From positions 52,114,508 through 52,178,507 of the forward strand of contig OY978528.1 of the NCBI GenBank assembly GCA_963854835.1: DNA of 64,000 nt, given 5' to 3'. The stretch comes from Megamerina dolium. Taxonomy: Eukaryota > Arthropoda > Insecta > Diptera > Megamerinidae. Within the stretch, counting starts at the first letter, position 1. Each line of letters begins with the position of its first letter. Below, one piece after another: positions 11,621-24,431 of this stretch. Below the pieces are notes generated by a model that was given only the letters and a program-made list of their open reading frames with translations, ran no database searches and was not told the DNA's origin. A program made the position numbers and the translations under genes.

Positions 11621-11998
11621 GTTAGGCTAGGTTAGATTATTGTGGCTGCCCTCTCTCTCTCTCTCTCTGAGAAGACACACTTAGGCTAGAAAGGCTCATT
11701 GTTATACCACCGAGCTTTTCTTCCAATACTGTTGTGCGTGTTAAATTTGTACACCATTAGACGTGACCTACTTATAGCAGCCGGTTCCGAACGGCAGAAC
11801 CCTTGTAACAGAGCTCTTTTAAGAAGCATTTTTGGCAAATTGTTACTGCCAGAAAAATTGCCAATTCTTGCCGACACGTAGGTACAGGTTAAACGAAATA
11901 ATTTTTCAATATCAATTTTTGTTATGCTTCAGCCGGAGATTGAACCGATGACTTACAGATCAGAATGCCAACGCACTAACCCCTGAGCTACAGCACCC
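11621..11998 (-). mobile_element. SINE, second subfamily (alternative 3' half)
   Basis: The head near 11998 (rc of CTGAGCTACAGCACCC) and the body match the main SINE family. The 3' half differs: instead of the CCAATGAGCCC/GCCACATATTTA end it has a GGTATAACAATGAGCC segment, a (TC)n-containing stretch (11651-11668 on +) and a CCTAACC-type tail (11621-11635). Related 3' ends are seen in the 24.4 and 36.5 kb copies. Length is about 378 bp including the CT tract. The copy is diverged and no target duplication was identified. Confidence 0.8.
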
Positions 11999-11999
11999 A

Positions 12000-13615
12000 T
12001 ACTCGAATAAGTTATTCACACGAATTTTGTTGACATTGCGTCTAGCAAAATAAACTGAAAAATAAACTTTTGTTTCCACAAAGTGACTGCAGTACCTTAT
12101 GCTTCTTGCTGGATTTAGAACTTAGTCTTGTAATAATTAACGAATAATAAATAAAAATGTAATTGAGATTGTGAATAAAATAAAAATAAAAAACCATTTT
12201 TTTATTAAACCTATACCAAATAAATAACTTGTATGTCCGACCCACATTAAGTTTTCCTTATCAATGCTTTCTCCGTACATACTTATTGCCTATCACCACC
12301 ACCTATGGGGACTCCTATACAAATTGAACACAAAAATATTCGAAAATCGACAAATAGCCCCAGGAGTTGCCCTAGAGTGGTGGAATGTATGCCTGTCCTC
12401 CATTACTCCACGACAGTTTCTCTGAACATACTTAACTTCTACCTTCACCCCTTAAAAGAATCTGTTAGAAATATATTTATAATAATTGTAAAAGTTTTTA
12501 ATTTTATTTTGCACTGAAAACCGCATGCACAATTACCCACTGTGTGCCCCATTTTATAATTGCAAACATCAGCACCATCAGTAAAGCCAACATTATCGGT
12601 TTGTTAATATTTGTTCAACAATACGATATGACTATCCGCGCATATGCATGGATGTACAATTATTTTCTGTACCTGCATGTACAATAGTATATTTTTATTA
12701 TTACAAAAATCAATAAATTTGACTTTAATATAACAAACAACGATATACGTGCATATGTACGTGCATATGTATACCATGAGTCTCATGAACATTGTTAGAT
12801 ATAATTGCCATCATCATCATCGTTACTTCTCAGCAACTCATACTCTGTCAGCAACAATTTAAATAGCGAATGAAAACAAAACATTTTCCAATTGTAATTT
12901 TCTTTCACTCTTGTGTATTGGTGCTGATTGATAATAACAATGATTACACAATTAGGACAATGCTGATGTTATAATTGCCATTGAAATACATTCATTATTT
13001 TATTATCGTTCTCATGTACTCGTACTATTATGTTGATAATTAGCTCACATCACTAATGCAGAATTACGTGGCGTATGTGAACACATGAATACCATACATT
13101 TATGGTAATAAAATTGAAATAAAAATCATTAACTATGAGGTAAAAAATACATATACGATATATTTAAAAATTTTAATTTTTTCCCTCACAAACTTTGATA
13201 TTATACTTTAATCACAAACATGCATACACACATCCATATGTATATACTCGTATAAATATTGTCAATATTGTCATAACATATGGCTGATATAAAGGAAAAT
13301 TGCACAGATGCACAATTGATATAATCAAATGCCATGACCGATGAATGAGACAACGAATGAACCAACAGATTCTGTTTTTGTATGTTTGTCTGATGTGAAC
13401 AAATTTGTCAATAAAGATGCTTGACTTGATGTGTGGTATGTGCCAGATACCATTATAGTAAAAATGTGCTTGTAATATTGTCATTAATTCATAAACATTT
13501 TTGCAGTTGATAATGACAATGATAATGAAGATGTTGCAGTTGCTATTTGTTTGGTGTGTTTATAGTGACAACCTCACAGATGAGTATGCAATAAATAATA
13601 AAAATAATAATAGGT
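12000..13615. other. Intergenic sequence with fragment of a dispersed repeat
   Basis: About 12300-12400 (for example aaatcgacaaatagcccc and gccctagagtggtg) resembles sequence at 40240-40310, so it is a copy of an unclassified dispersed repeat. The remainder shows nothing recognisable beyond low-complexity AT and CATATG-rich tracts. Confidence 0.4.
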
Positions 13616-14610
13616 GGTTCAATAAGTCAGTGAAAAATGAAACAATGTGTTAATTCAATTTTATTTTCCAATACAGTGTCCTTTTAGCCCGATACACCTC
13701 ATTCAACTATTTTCCAATTTTCCAATTTTTCTATCCCTTTCAAAAAATATGATTTCTCAAGACCAGCAAAATAGACGTCGGCAGAAGCTTCAACATCTTT
13801 ATTAGACTGTCTCTCTCTCTCTCTCTGTCCAGCCATCCATCTTTTTAGGCTTGGAAACAGATAAAAGTCGCATGAAGCCAACTCAGGAGAATAAGGCGGT
13901 TAATTAAGCAGTTCGAGCTTCAGTTCCTCGATTTTAGTGGGCGAACCGGTGCAATGTCCTGATGAACAGCACTTTGTTCTTTCCCGAATCAGGACATTTA
14001 ACGGCGATTTCTGTCTTCAATTTATTCAATAATGAGGAATATCATTCCTCATGAATGATTTTTCCATTTTCAAGATAGTCATTAAGAATTATACCTTGAT
14101 AATCCCAGAAAACAGTGGTCAACACCTTCCCAGCCGATTTTTGTGTCTTCGGACGTTTTGGAGCAGTTCCACCGGCAGCAACCCATTGTTTTGATGTTGT
14201 TTGCCTTACGACTGTAGTGATGAATACAGGTCTTATCAAGAGTAATGACTCGACGCTTAAATTCAGTTGGACTGCTTCTAAACTTCTCCAAACACTGTTT
14301 TGAAATTCGCACACGTTCACGTTTTTGATTGACGCGGCAACCATCTTGCTGCAAGCTTTTTCATTTGTGAATTACTATACAAAATTGAAACTAGTGTGAG
14401 CAATCTCACACACTTTGAGTTTTGGATCACCCAAAAACATATCATGCTCGTACGACCACAACGAAATTCAGTAAACCATTTATGAATAGTTCCAATTGCT
14501 TTTCCATTTTTTTAAAAAGATAGGGCTGACGACAAAAACAAATGTCTACTGCTTCGATTGACATGAAATTTTGACAGCAGTTATTTGAAGGTTGGTAGAA
14601 TAAAAAATTT
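13616..14610 (-). mobile_element. Mariner, irritans-like, degenerate
   Basis: Minus-strand frames give broken pieces of a DD34D transposase in the expected order. The centre (about 14340-14045) has ...KQWVAAGGTAPKRPKTQ, SAGKVLTTVFWDYQGI and DYLENGK. The first catalytic Asp lies in LDKTCIHHY. The second Asp is in a HQDIAP-like motif (about 13965-13945). The third is in the segment ASCDFYLFPSLKRWMAG (about 13880-13830). The C-terminal YFAGLEKSYFLKGIEKLE follows (about 13795-13725). Two or more frameshifts and stops, a shortened N-terminal region and a CT microsatellite (13809-13827) make it non-functional. The left end aggtggttcaataagt is probably the terminal inverted repeat; its partner was not found. 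Confidence 0.87.
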
Positions 14611-17600
14611 AGTGGAAACGGTTGGTATTATTGAAATATTGAAATATCATGACTTCAATATACTGTATAAATTAAATTTTTTTTTATAAATACAGTCGTA
14701 TGTGAATACTTTAAGGATAACTGTGAAATATATCGTGGCGAAAGTTGTCATCAATCTAATTTAATTGATTGATTTACATGCAACTAATGCGTTGGTGACG
14801 TGAATTTGAAATGAGCTTGAATATGTTCAGCAGGGTCATCATCAAATGCTCTTCACTTCATTTACCTATTTACCTATGGAAGTATGAACCTATTTCATTC
14901 TAGCTGTTTTAGATTTTATAAATGTCTGCACATATTCGTATATTTGTATGACTGTGAGTTTATAATAAGAACTCTAGTCAAACAGAAGCAAAAAGGATTT
15001 GTTATCAGTTTGCTGAAATGCAAGAGGTGTTCTTTTTAAGAAGTTTCATTTCGACCAATTGAATCGTTTGAAAATGATCTATCATAAAATCCCTGTTGAA
15101 AATAATGAGTAACGATGAGTAACCATTTAGCGGTCTTACTTAGGATACAAGTTTAACAAGAGACGTAATTAAGGTGCTCGTAGTAATCTTCATTAATACA
15201 AATGATCATTTATGATCTCATCACAATGGTTGCACGTACTAAGTAAACTTGTTACTTATGTATACAATTATTTAAAAACAAATAAGATAACTTACAATCT
15301 TAAAGAGAATGACTACTTGTCTTTGAGAATATTTGCATTAAAATCACATCATATAAATTTTTCTTTAATGTCATTACCACTAAATGCGTTAAATTTAATG
15401 CTCACCTATCAATTAAAGGCACTAACTCATTCACTCATTCAGTTGTTCACTCATTCATGCAATTGGCTAACTGGCTGGCTGGTTTGACTGTCTAGCTTAT
15501 ACACGGTTGATTGATTAAGTCTGTGCGATCACAAAAATGTTTACTTACACCATGCTAGAATCTGTAAAGGGTAAAGTCATGGTGTGCAGATGATGTTAAT
15601 GGCATAGTAGTAGTGGTTTTTTTGCCATTATATACTGGCCACCTGGTGGGCCAGTACTAGCGGGCAAAATTTAGATGTATATATTGTAAATGATATGCTT
15701 TTATTCTACTGTCAGTGATTTCGTCTACAGGTTTTGTAGTGTGAGTTATAAATTTGAGTCTATCTATTTGAGTCTAAATTTAAATAATATAAATTTATAT
15801 GTTATCTCTTTGCAAGTGAAATATATATTAAGTTTATGTAGTCGTAACTGAAGTGACACATCGGCGAATTATGATGTATGCACACATGATGTATGCAATT
15901 ACTAATATGCATGTGCATGTGATATTTAGTGGAGTGTTGGAGAAAAAATTGGTCAAATATTTTGCTAATTTAACTAATTTTTAATTATTATTTTAATAAT
16001 ATTCATAAACTATTATAGGCAATTAATAGAGTAAGCATTCCATTTCCAATGGTTAAATAGATAAGTAAATACATGTTCTTTTATTACGATATCTAATCAG
16101 TTATATAATTATTAAATCTTACTATATTATTATTATCATATTATCATTATTATTTTATTTCAATAATATATTATTATATTCTTAATATTTACGAGATAAT
16201 TCATAGGCATTACATATGTGCTAAAAATGCAGTCCATTGATTATGAGAAATGTTTTTTTTGTTCAAGGGCATATATGTACATCTTATATATAGTCATATT
16301 AACTGTGCAAAATTCATTAAAAATCTACTCAATCAATTATATTTAGCTCAACGAGTATGTAATTCAATGATTTAGTTACTACATATAGTCGATCTACAAT
16401 ATATGTACAATATGTCCGAGATGCTGAAGTATAAAATGTGCGGAGGTAACATTGCAATGGATACAACAACAACAACAAATATGATTAAAACATCAACACG
16501 AACTGGCAGGTTATGACTTATAATGCTCACATCAATGAGTTTCTTTGAAATTCTGTATTGCCAATGAAATTATTTTTTCTAAAACATTGAAGATATATGA
16601 AAAAGCCTTTGACGAATACGTTTAAAGGGAGTTGAAATTCACTGGACGATTTGCTGCGTTCGAAACGACCATTAACCTGCACCAACATTGGAAAAGTAGA
16701 TAAAAAGTAAAAATTGCTGCTCGATAATCGTTGTTTAGATCTCAGAGTCAGCTCATGAGGATGAAGTTTAGAGCATAAGATGAGACGCAGTCGGACACTT
16801 TCCGAAAATTCTTAATTTTCTTTAAATAAGTGATCGTAGTCGATACCCTGAAGTCATACTGGAACAAGTCATCGGATGCATCATCAGTACATTTGATGAG
16901 ATTTGGATGGATGAATACGATAAGCACATCAATCAGCAATAATCGCAATTACCTAGAACCTAGAAACCTAGAAAAATTATTCAAAGCGCTCTGTTTAAAG
17001 GGGTCAGGTTCTTCTCATTTTTGTTTTTTACATTATAAAACCGTTTACTTGGAATTCCTACCGGGGACTTCAATTATGGACTTCGTCCATAATTGTGGAC
17101 GATTATTTTGAGAAAACGCCACGCATATCATATACGTCCTACAGAATTCACCAGTTTTGGTTCCACGTGAGTTTTGTCTGTTCCAGAAACTTAAATGATT
17201 GTCTTATGGAACCAGTTTTAATTTGACAGAAGATCATAAAGACGAATTCACTGTAGGAACTTAAGGCAGTTTCGTAAAATTACTTGAAAAAGTGTACAGT
17301 GTACAGTGTACAGTGGATCGTTCACTGAAATAAGGGTGATCGAAGAAGTCGACTCAATAAATTTTTAACAATAATTGCTATCTTGTGTTTTATTTGACCA
17401 GTTATCCAAATCATTGTAAAAACCCAATACGATATATTGACATCTTTTAAATGAGACAAAACTGCCTTGTGACTTATTATTCGTGGGCAGCAAAAAAGGA
17501 AAAGCCAACAAATCATGAATTTTAATTTACAATAATATATCTTGTGTTTACTACTAATCACTCATATAGTGGTTTTGTTTATTGTACGAGTACATCAAGA

Positions 17601-17640
17601 GATAATTAAATTTCTGACTGGCTGTGGCTGCTTTATCGTA
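14611..17640. other. Long intergenic stretch, no gene recognised
   Basis: Mostly AT-rich with (TTA)n and TATATG tracts (for example 16110-16190), ACTCATTC-type repeats at 15425-15460 and a GTACAGT triplication at about 17291-17314. A perfect small hairpin is listed separately. The overlapping frames near 16750-17110 are mutual antisense shadows and carry no known motif. Confidence 0.4.
17071..17095. repeat. Perfect 11-bp stem, 3-nt loop hairpin
   Basis: CAATTATGGAC is followed by ttc and its exact reverse complement GTCCATAATTG. The surrounding sequence is somewhat GC-richer than the background (ctaccggggactt just upstream). Function unknown. Confidence 0.7.
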
Positions 17641-17679
17641 TACTATAGAATACACCTAGGCTCAAATCCCTGTTAACTA

Positions 17680-18170
17680 TTTTCCACACAAAAAAATAAA
17701 AAATTGGGAAAATTCTATAGCTTCGATACTCTGTTTATTGTATAAACTGTCTAGCTCATTAACCGCAGACTCCACCTCTTCATTGTGCCATTTTTTCAAA
17801 TTTGGAAATAGAAAATAATCCGAAGGAGCTAAATCTGTCAAACAAGGTGCGTTCTGAATCAATTTGAGCTTTAACTCATTGATTTTGACCATGGCAATAG
17901 CGGATGTGTGAACAGGTGTTTTTGTTCTATTGTGAGCAAACGCTGCACCCATCATAGACACAGCTTTTTCATCTCCAAATTTTCGGTCAATATATGAATA
18001 ATAGCAAGCGATCATCCAATACCATTTTGGTATCGTCTTGGCAGCTCGTACGACCTCGTTTAAACTCTGCCACCCAATAATTTATGGTCGTAAACGAAGG
18101 AGTAGAGTCTAGTTCGGCTTTAATATTCGTTGGATAGAGACCTTTCAAATGAAATTATTGAATTACATAA
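17680..18170 (-). mobile_element. Mariner fragment, centre deleted
   Basis: On the minus strand an N-terminal portion with the helix-turn-helix style sequence NYWVAEFKRGRTS (about 18085-18045) is joined directly to a C-terminal portion. That portion reads TSAIAMVKINELKLKLIQ, then LAPSDYFLFPNLKKW (about 17910-17785). The segment with the first catalytic Asp is missing, and the HQDNA-type box with the second Asp is degraded. Only the LAPSD Asp remains. Internal deletion derivatives like this are common for mariner. True terminal repeats were not located, so the outer limits are approximate. Confidence 0.85.
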
Positions 18171-19462
18171 CGGTATACAATTTTTTCCATGTTTACATAT
18201 TCACAGAGATCGTTAACTTTCGATGGCTTCAAAAAAAAATTACTAAACAACGTGGCGCCTTGAAACTTAAAACAAACTACTGCCGCCATCTATATGTCAG
18301 GTCGGGTAGTTCTGGGACCACCCGCGTATGTTGGTTCTTTTATGTGTCATTCTTGTCTCATTCAATTGAAGTTACTTCAACTAAACTTTTTTTTTGCTGT
18401 GTCTCCTAGCATTCTATTTCCACGTCCATCGTGTTTACTTCTTCAAATTCGTTATTGTCACTCTATCACTCGTATATGAGTATATGCTTTTGCTACAAAC
18501 ATACATTGTAGGTACAATACATATTTAAGTTGTTTAGTTCTAAGAGATTTGTAATGCCATACGAGTAAGCACGTATAGTATTTAGTGTTTGAAACTTTGT
18601 CACTGTCGCGTCATGTTTCGTTCTTCCGCATATCTGTACAATGAATGTACACATACGTACGTAAGTGAGCTACAATTGCGTTTTTTAAATAGTAGTAAAA
18701 TGTTAACGTAACGTAATGTAATTTACTGCAATGCAATGTAATGCAAAATGATGTTGAACAAAACAAAAAAAAAAATATCCATTCGTCTGTTGGTTCGTTC
18801 ATCTTTGCAATCAACTCGTTAAATTCTTCTAGTTCAATTATTTTGATGTGCATGACAGGCGCACATATCTATTGTACATATATTGTATGTAGTATGTACA
18901 TTTATATAAAGGTACATATGTAATGTAACGTATGCTAACCAAACATTCTATCTGACCATTCGATTGTACAAAATGAGCGAGAAGTATATTCTATATACAT
19001 GTAAATTGTGTTAAATATCAACCAGTTGCTTGGAATTTTATTACGACTATGGACATATGCATTTACACATTCTTATATTCATCTGCCTGTTCTTGTGTGT
19101 AACTCCATTTTTATATTTAGCGGTATATTTAGTCCCGATGTTGGCTTTCGGTTAAAATATCAAATCAATATACAAGCGTATTTATATTAAACACAGCATT
19201 GCTTATAATAATGCACATCTTACTTAAGTCAAGCAACGTAAATAAATATTCTCTAATAAAAAAAACTAAATATTGAAAAAAGTCGTGGTGGAGAAATAAA
19301 GGAAATGGTGGTTTTTATTTATGAGAGGTCAAAGCGCGTCGTAGAGTTTTTCAGAAAGTCAACAATTTTGTTCCATCTAAGGGTGTCCGGGTGTTGGCAA
19401 GCAATTTAAAATACAAAAAAATGTCCTTAAAGTCGGCTGGGGCCGACCAAATTATATCCTGC
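18171..19462. other. Intergenic sequence, nothing recognised
   Basis: Contains short runs such as gtaacgtaacgtaatgtaat (about 18703-18722) and many ACATATGTA-type tracts. No domain-bearing frame is visible. Confidence 0.4.
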
Positions 19463-19563
<101 letters not shown>

Positions 19564-19595
19564 TTGCTTGAATATCCATCTTTTTCTTTTATTTC

Positions 19596-20345
19596 CACTA
19601 CTTCGTATGGGAGCTACACTAAGAAGTAAGCGTGGCTTTCCTCTTTCTTGTAAATCTAATTAACTTTGCAATATTAATCGACACCTTCAATTTGGTTGCC
19701 CTACGCTGAATACTTCGTACCATACGTTAAAGCGGTTAAAATTATTATCATTTTCGCAACTTTGTATGGTAATCCCATTAAGAAGCGGATGTGGCATGCT
19801 AGTTTCATGCCACTTTATTTCCGACAAGGATGTTATCCAAGTGTCAATTACGGTTGTTCTAGACAGAAGATTGCCGAAGATACAACTGTTTCAAGATAAA
19901 AAAAATTTAGTCATTTTGTATGGGATCTACTACAAACAGTAAGCGTGGAGCGCCCATTTCTTGTAAGTATAGTTGCTCTTACATTACTAATCAACACATT
20001 AAATATCGTTGCTCTATGCTAAATAGTTGATAAGTTATGGCGCTTAAAAGTTTTTGTTTAATTCCCTCGACTTTGTATGAGAGACCCAATAAGAAGTGTG
20101 CGCGGCACGCTGATTTTTTGCTAAATTATTTCCGACTACTATATTAATCTAAATGTTAATTATGGTTATTCTCGACAGAAGATTGTAGAAGTTACAGCTG
20201 TTTCAATTTAAAAGGAATTCAGTCTATTTGTATGGGGGCTACTATAAACAGTGGGCGTGGTGCACCCAATTCTGGCAAGATTTTGTGGCAGTATAATATA
20301 ACTCCACATGACAAAGATTTTTGTCCCACATGGTATATTAAGTGA
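19596..20345. repeat. Degenerate tandem array, period about 310 bp, ~2.4 units
   Basis: The phrase ttgtatggg.gctac..t.a..agtaagcgtgg recurs at about 19604, 19919 and 20228. The phrase actttgtatg.....ccc.at.aagaag recurs at about 19759 and 20068. Both give a spacing of 309-315 bp. Each unit also holds a gacagaagattg..gaag.tacagctgtttcaa segment. No coding frame spans the units. Related phrases (actttgtatg with gcgcggcttgctggttccttgcaag) occur at 30480-30760, so the family is dispersed as well as tandem. Confidence 0.7.
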
Positions 20346-20468
20346 GTTATAGCAAGTTAAAGATTTTGAAAATTCCGAGGTTAATCGCTTTGAATGCTTG
20401 GTGTTGTCGTAGCTGTTGACCGATCATGCCCAATATCAATCCCCTCCGTACTCCTTGGTCATAGATTA

Positions 20469-20807
20469 ATAAAAAAATTAAATATGTGGCACTTAAAGAT
20501 CCGAAGGGCTCTTTGGCCGAGTTTCTCTTCCATTACTGTTGTGCGTGTTAAATTTTGGACTTATTTTAGCCGGTTCCGAACGGCAGAACCCTTGTAACAT
20601 CACTTTCTCTGAGCTTTGTCACAGAGTTCTTTTAGAAGCTTTTTCATGGGAAGTTATTTCTGTCGGAAGAATTGCCAATTGCTTGCCGGCAGGTGGGTAC
20701 CGTTCGAAAGAAATATCTTTTCGATATTAACTTTGTTATGCATCAGCCGGGGATTGAACCACGACCTGCAGATCAGAAGGCCAACACACTAACCACTGAC
20801 TTACGGC
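20469..20807 (-). mobile_element. tRNA-derived SINE (main subfamily)
   Basis: Same head, body and ATTTAATTTTTTT-type tail as the 7.9 kb copy. ATAGATTA is repeated at 20461-20468 and 20808-20815, an 8-bp target duplication. The body has a small deletion around the TTGGACTTATTTTAGCC segment. Confidence 0.92.
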
Positions 20808-20934
20808 ATAGATTACTGGGTCATAAATTACTTATGACAAATTTCGTCAAATTAGCTCAATATTTGCTCAAGTTATCGTGCGAACGAACAACGCTTGCAG
20901 ATTATTGAATTTTATTATCAAAATTCATGCTCGG

Positions 20935-21494
20935 CTTGCACTTCTTCTACTTTGCACGGTAGCGCACGATAGCGAGCGCTACCGTGCGATGATTCCAAAT
21001 TTTTTTTTGCCCAAAATGGAAGAGCTGGACTTGACTGACATGTGGTTTCAAAAAGACGGTGCCACATGCCACACAGCATGCGAAACAATGGCTCAATTGA
21101 GAAGCGGGTTTGGTGAACAGTTTATTTCACGTTCGGAGCTGTTCAATTGGCCACCTAGATCGTGCGATTTAACGCCTTTAGACTATTTTTTGTGGGGCTA
21201 TGTTAAGGCTCATGTCTATATCGACAAGCCCGCAACGGTTGACGCACTGGAAGCCAATATTGAAGAATTTATTCGTGAGATACCGGCCGATATGTTGGAG
21301 AGAGTATGCCAAATCTGGACTCAGCGTATGAACCATTTGAGGCGCAGCCGCAGTCAACATTTACATGAAATTATCTTTAAACATTGAATTATATAGATCA
21401 TTCTATCGACTCAAATAAATATTTTATGCATTTCTCAAAATTTTATATGTTTTTAATAAGTCAAATCCAAAGGCTCTTAAAAAATCACCCTAAA
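20935..21494 (+). mobile_element. Rosa-type (DD41D) mariner, 5' truncated
   Basis: One open frame (20878-21387) ends with the C-terminal half of a transposase. Motifs include DMWFQKDGATCHTA (second catalytic Asp) and WPPRSCDLTPLDYFLWGYVK (third). Forty-one residues separate these two Asp residues, which matches the DD41D spacing described for the rosa lineage in tephritids. The tail RMNHLRRSRSQHLHEIIFKH and stop TGA follow. Beyond it, ggctcttaaaaaatcaccct (about 21472-21491) looks like the 3' terminal repeat. The N-terminal DNA-binding part and first catalytic Asp are absent. The preserved half is free of stops, so this copy is younger than the other mariners here, but it is not functional alone. 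Confidence 0.85.
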
Positions 21495-21636
21495 GATTAA
21501 TTTTACGTCCGTTAAGCAAAAAAATTTAAAAAAAACCTGCTATATTTGGCTAAAACGAAAATACTCTTCCCTCAACAAGAACAAGCACGGATGCGCAGGT
21601 AATGGAAATTCGGATGATAAATATGAGGTTTAGTAA

Positions 21637-21682
21637 AATTTGGCCTAAATCGATTGTAATGGCCACATAAGTAAGTAAGCAG
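21637..21682 (+). mobile_element. RTE-type LINE 3' end fragment
   Basis: The sequence ctaaatcgattgtaatggcc followed by acataagtaagtaag resembles the 3' end of the 25.4-26.5 kb RTE-type copy, which runs ctaaattgattttcggttgaaatggccacataaggaagg. Both end in a short tetranucleotide tail, as RTE elements often do. Only the last ~45 bp is present. Confidence 0.55.
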
Positions 21683-21774
21683 TAAAAATAAATGCAATTC
21701 AAAAGCTTCTTTTGATGTGATGTTTTCACCAACAAAATCATTCGCATAGGCATGAACAGATGGTAATCACTTGG

Positions 21775-22570
21775 TGCAATGCCTTAATTTTTAGGTGAAT
21801 GCATATGAACCTCCCATCCACACAATTCCTCTCCTATTGACTAACTTAGTTCTGGCCGAGTACTTCCCTTAGATGGTTCAGTTCTTGACAGTACAGATCC
21901 TAATTAAAGCTTGGCCATTGGGGACAGCTCACAGTAGGTAATTCCTTGCCAACCCCATCGAACAGACAGCAACATCTTCCTGGCCGTCAACCCCGGCTTG
22001 ACTACCGGATTGGGGCAACTCATTTTGACTCGACCACGACCATTTTCGATTCAGATTGTCGCAACTGACCATCTCAAATTATAATCCACTTATATATTTA
22101 TATATATACATTTATATATATATATTTACTTATATGCTTATATTTGTATCCAGCATTATTTAAGTAGTTCCAAGTGCAATGGTCAGCTTCTAGGCAATCG
22201 AAATAAGACTTACATGACGATTTCTTTGCTTTTATCGACATTATCGACAATTGGTCTTTCACAGCATGGTGCATCTTTAACATAAAAATTGCCAGAACGG
22301 AATTGATGAAACCAAAATTTAACGTCAGTGGCTGTTATAGTATCTGATCCATAAACCTTATTCACCTTTTACGTCGCCTGCCATGTGTTTTCGACTTTAT
22401 CAAAGAAAAAATGTAAAATATGGCGTATTTTCTCTTTGCTAGTGTCCATTTTAAAACACGGACTCAAACACACCTGAGTCACGCAATCACAAAAAATCAG
22501 CAAAGTTGTTTTTAGTACAAAATCTTACCTTTCTAACGCCATATTTAAGTGTCATCTAACCCGATGACAC
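21775..22570 (-). mobile_element. Mariner, mellifera-like, full-span but decayed
   Basis: Read on the minus strand from the ATG at 22449. MDTSKEKIRHILHFFFDK opens the N-terminus, with a VKFWFHQFRSGNFYVKDAP segment about 22330-22265 and a WNYLNNAGYKYK segment near 22170. After a TA-rich interruption (22080-22140) come CDNLNRKWSWS and SDLYCQEL-like remnants down to about 21795. Numerous stops and frameshifts are present, and the third Asp motif region is lost. It is the same lineage as the 36.9 kb copy, with which it also shares 5' UTR sequence (tgattgcgtgactcag). A 10-bp inverted repeat, AAGTGTCATC...GATGACACTT, lies at about 22549-22576 just outside. Confidence 0.82.
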
Positions 22571-22576
22571 TTAAAC

Positions 22577-24431
22577 AATGCGAGAAACAAATTACTAAAG
22601 CCTTCTATTGGAAAAATAATGGATTTCTTTTATTTCGTTTTACTTTCTACTACTATGCCTGACATTTTCAAATTGAAGTTCAATTTGTTTTCAGTATGCA
22701 CTAAATATAAGGAGTTATGCTAATATTTAATTTAAGTCCATACTACACGTCTCATAAGTACAATATTATAGATTCGGAAAATGCAGTATAACATAAGCTC
22801 CCATAACAATTGGCAATATAGGTATGTAGATTGGAATATTTGTATTATGTAAGATGTGAATTGAGACCGACAAACACACCTGTTAGAAATGAAATCTTTT
22901 AATAAAATGACAACGTAAAATTTGTTTTGCAGGATAAAAACATGTAGAAAGTGCTGTTCTCCAACAACTCCAGCTACTTGTAATATTTAAGTAGAAAATG
23001 AAAAAATAAATATTAAAGGATATAAGCTTTATGTATTGGTATTCCAATTGCCAACTGAATGTGTGAATGAATGAATGAATTAAACTGAGTGTAAAGAACA
23101 ACATTCACTAAGAAGGTATTTACGCATACTACAGACTATACTTACTTCTAACATTGAAAGGCAGGAGAAAAAAATTATAAATTTAAACATTTATATATTC
23201 AAAAGCATAAAATGTTAAAATGCTCTTCAGAGATTGAAAACGACAAATAAAATGGGTGGGGGCCTATATACAAGATTCGAAACTTCAATTTTTCCTTATT
23301 ATGTACTATTGAGAAAATACGATATTCAAATCAAGGATGCATAAAACAACAAAAACAACAACAACCGGTAACAATAATAAGCATGATTTTATTTGCGTGG
23401 GAATTGGAAATGTTGTGGAGCTTTCACATAACACGAAAAATACCTACAAAAATAATAAAACCTGTACAGCAAAGAAAAACACAAAAAATCAACCAGACAT
23501 ACACAGAACAACAATCACCTTGAGAGGACAAAAGACGGTGGGCGGCAAAAGAAAAGAAACAAAGGAAAAAGCAAAACATTATGGTAGTAAAATAACAACA
23601 ACAAAAAGGATATACTACACGTGTCATGTTCAACCATATTGTATAGGTAGAGTACACAACAAAACAACAGTATTAATCTTGTTGCTTTCCTGCTCTTATT
23701 ACACTGAACATTTGTGTTTTTTGTCGTTTGTGCTCCATTTAATTTTTGTAAGTCAAGTTCGAAGAGAAAAACTTTCAACAAAGTATTTTCTGACAATTTT
23801 CCCCCACTCTCATCGTGTCTTTGTACGTTCATTGATTGCAGCAACGCAGCATTGCTGAATACTTTTTTGCACAAAGCACATAATTCCAAAGCCATTAATT
23901 TGAAAAACACACTCATTCCACTTTGAAGTTTGTATAATCCTATACATCCATTCAATGAGAATACGATATCGTGCAATACATATTACCAAATAAATATTGT
24001 ACAAAGTTGCCCCTTGGACGGCACCTCCACTTAAAGATCTTGTCCGATGAATTGCGAATTTGATAATATGAGAACTTCAAACTAAATGGACATAAGAAGT
24101 TTTATTGGATTCCAACAATCTGGCCACCTTCAAATATATTGTAAGAGAAAAAAAAATCACTTAGAACTCTTACAAAGCAAATATTCGAGGAACTGTACGA
24201 AAAAGCTAGATTTGTATTAGTGGTATATTTCTGAATTTAAGTAAAAGGTGTTTTGTTTTTGAGCATAATATCTTCAAATTTACAATTTACATAAAATTTC
24301 CAGATACCCTTTACTTTGAGTTTATTCGAAAGAAAATTGCATCACAATTAGTAATATTTGGAACTGTGAGCCCGAATATAGCTCTTTCAACGGAAAGCCA
24401 TTAGAAAGGAATATATAGCTCCTGCTCATTC
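22577..24431. other. Intergenic sequence, no gene recognised
   Basis: The long frame at 23337-23858 (+) is Lys/Thr/Asn-rich because of (CAA)n-like composition and has antisense frames of similar length, so it is not called. Nothing else is recognised. Confidence 0.45.

Noticed and set aside
20672..20908. Frame containing HQPGIEPRPADQKANTL, recurring in several places
   Set aside because: It is the antisense reading of the tRNA-like SINE head and recurs wherever that SINE lies in this orientation. It is not a protein family.
23337..23858. 173-codon open frame, Lys/Thr/Asn-rich
   Set aside because: Driven by CAA/AAA-rich composition. Overlapping minus-strand frames are of similar length, and there is no domain, signal peptide or splice context.
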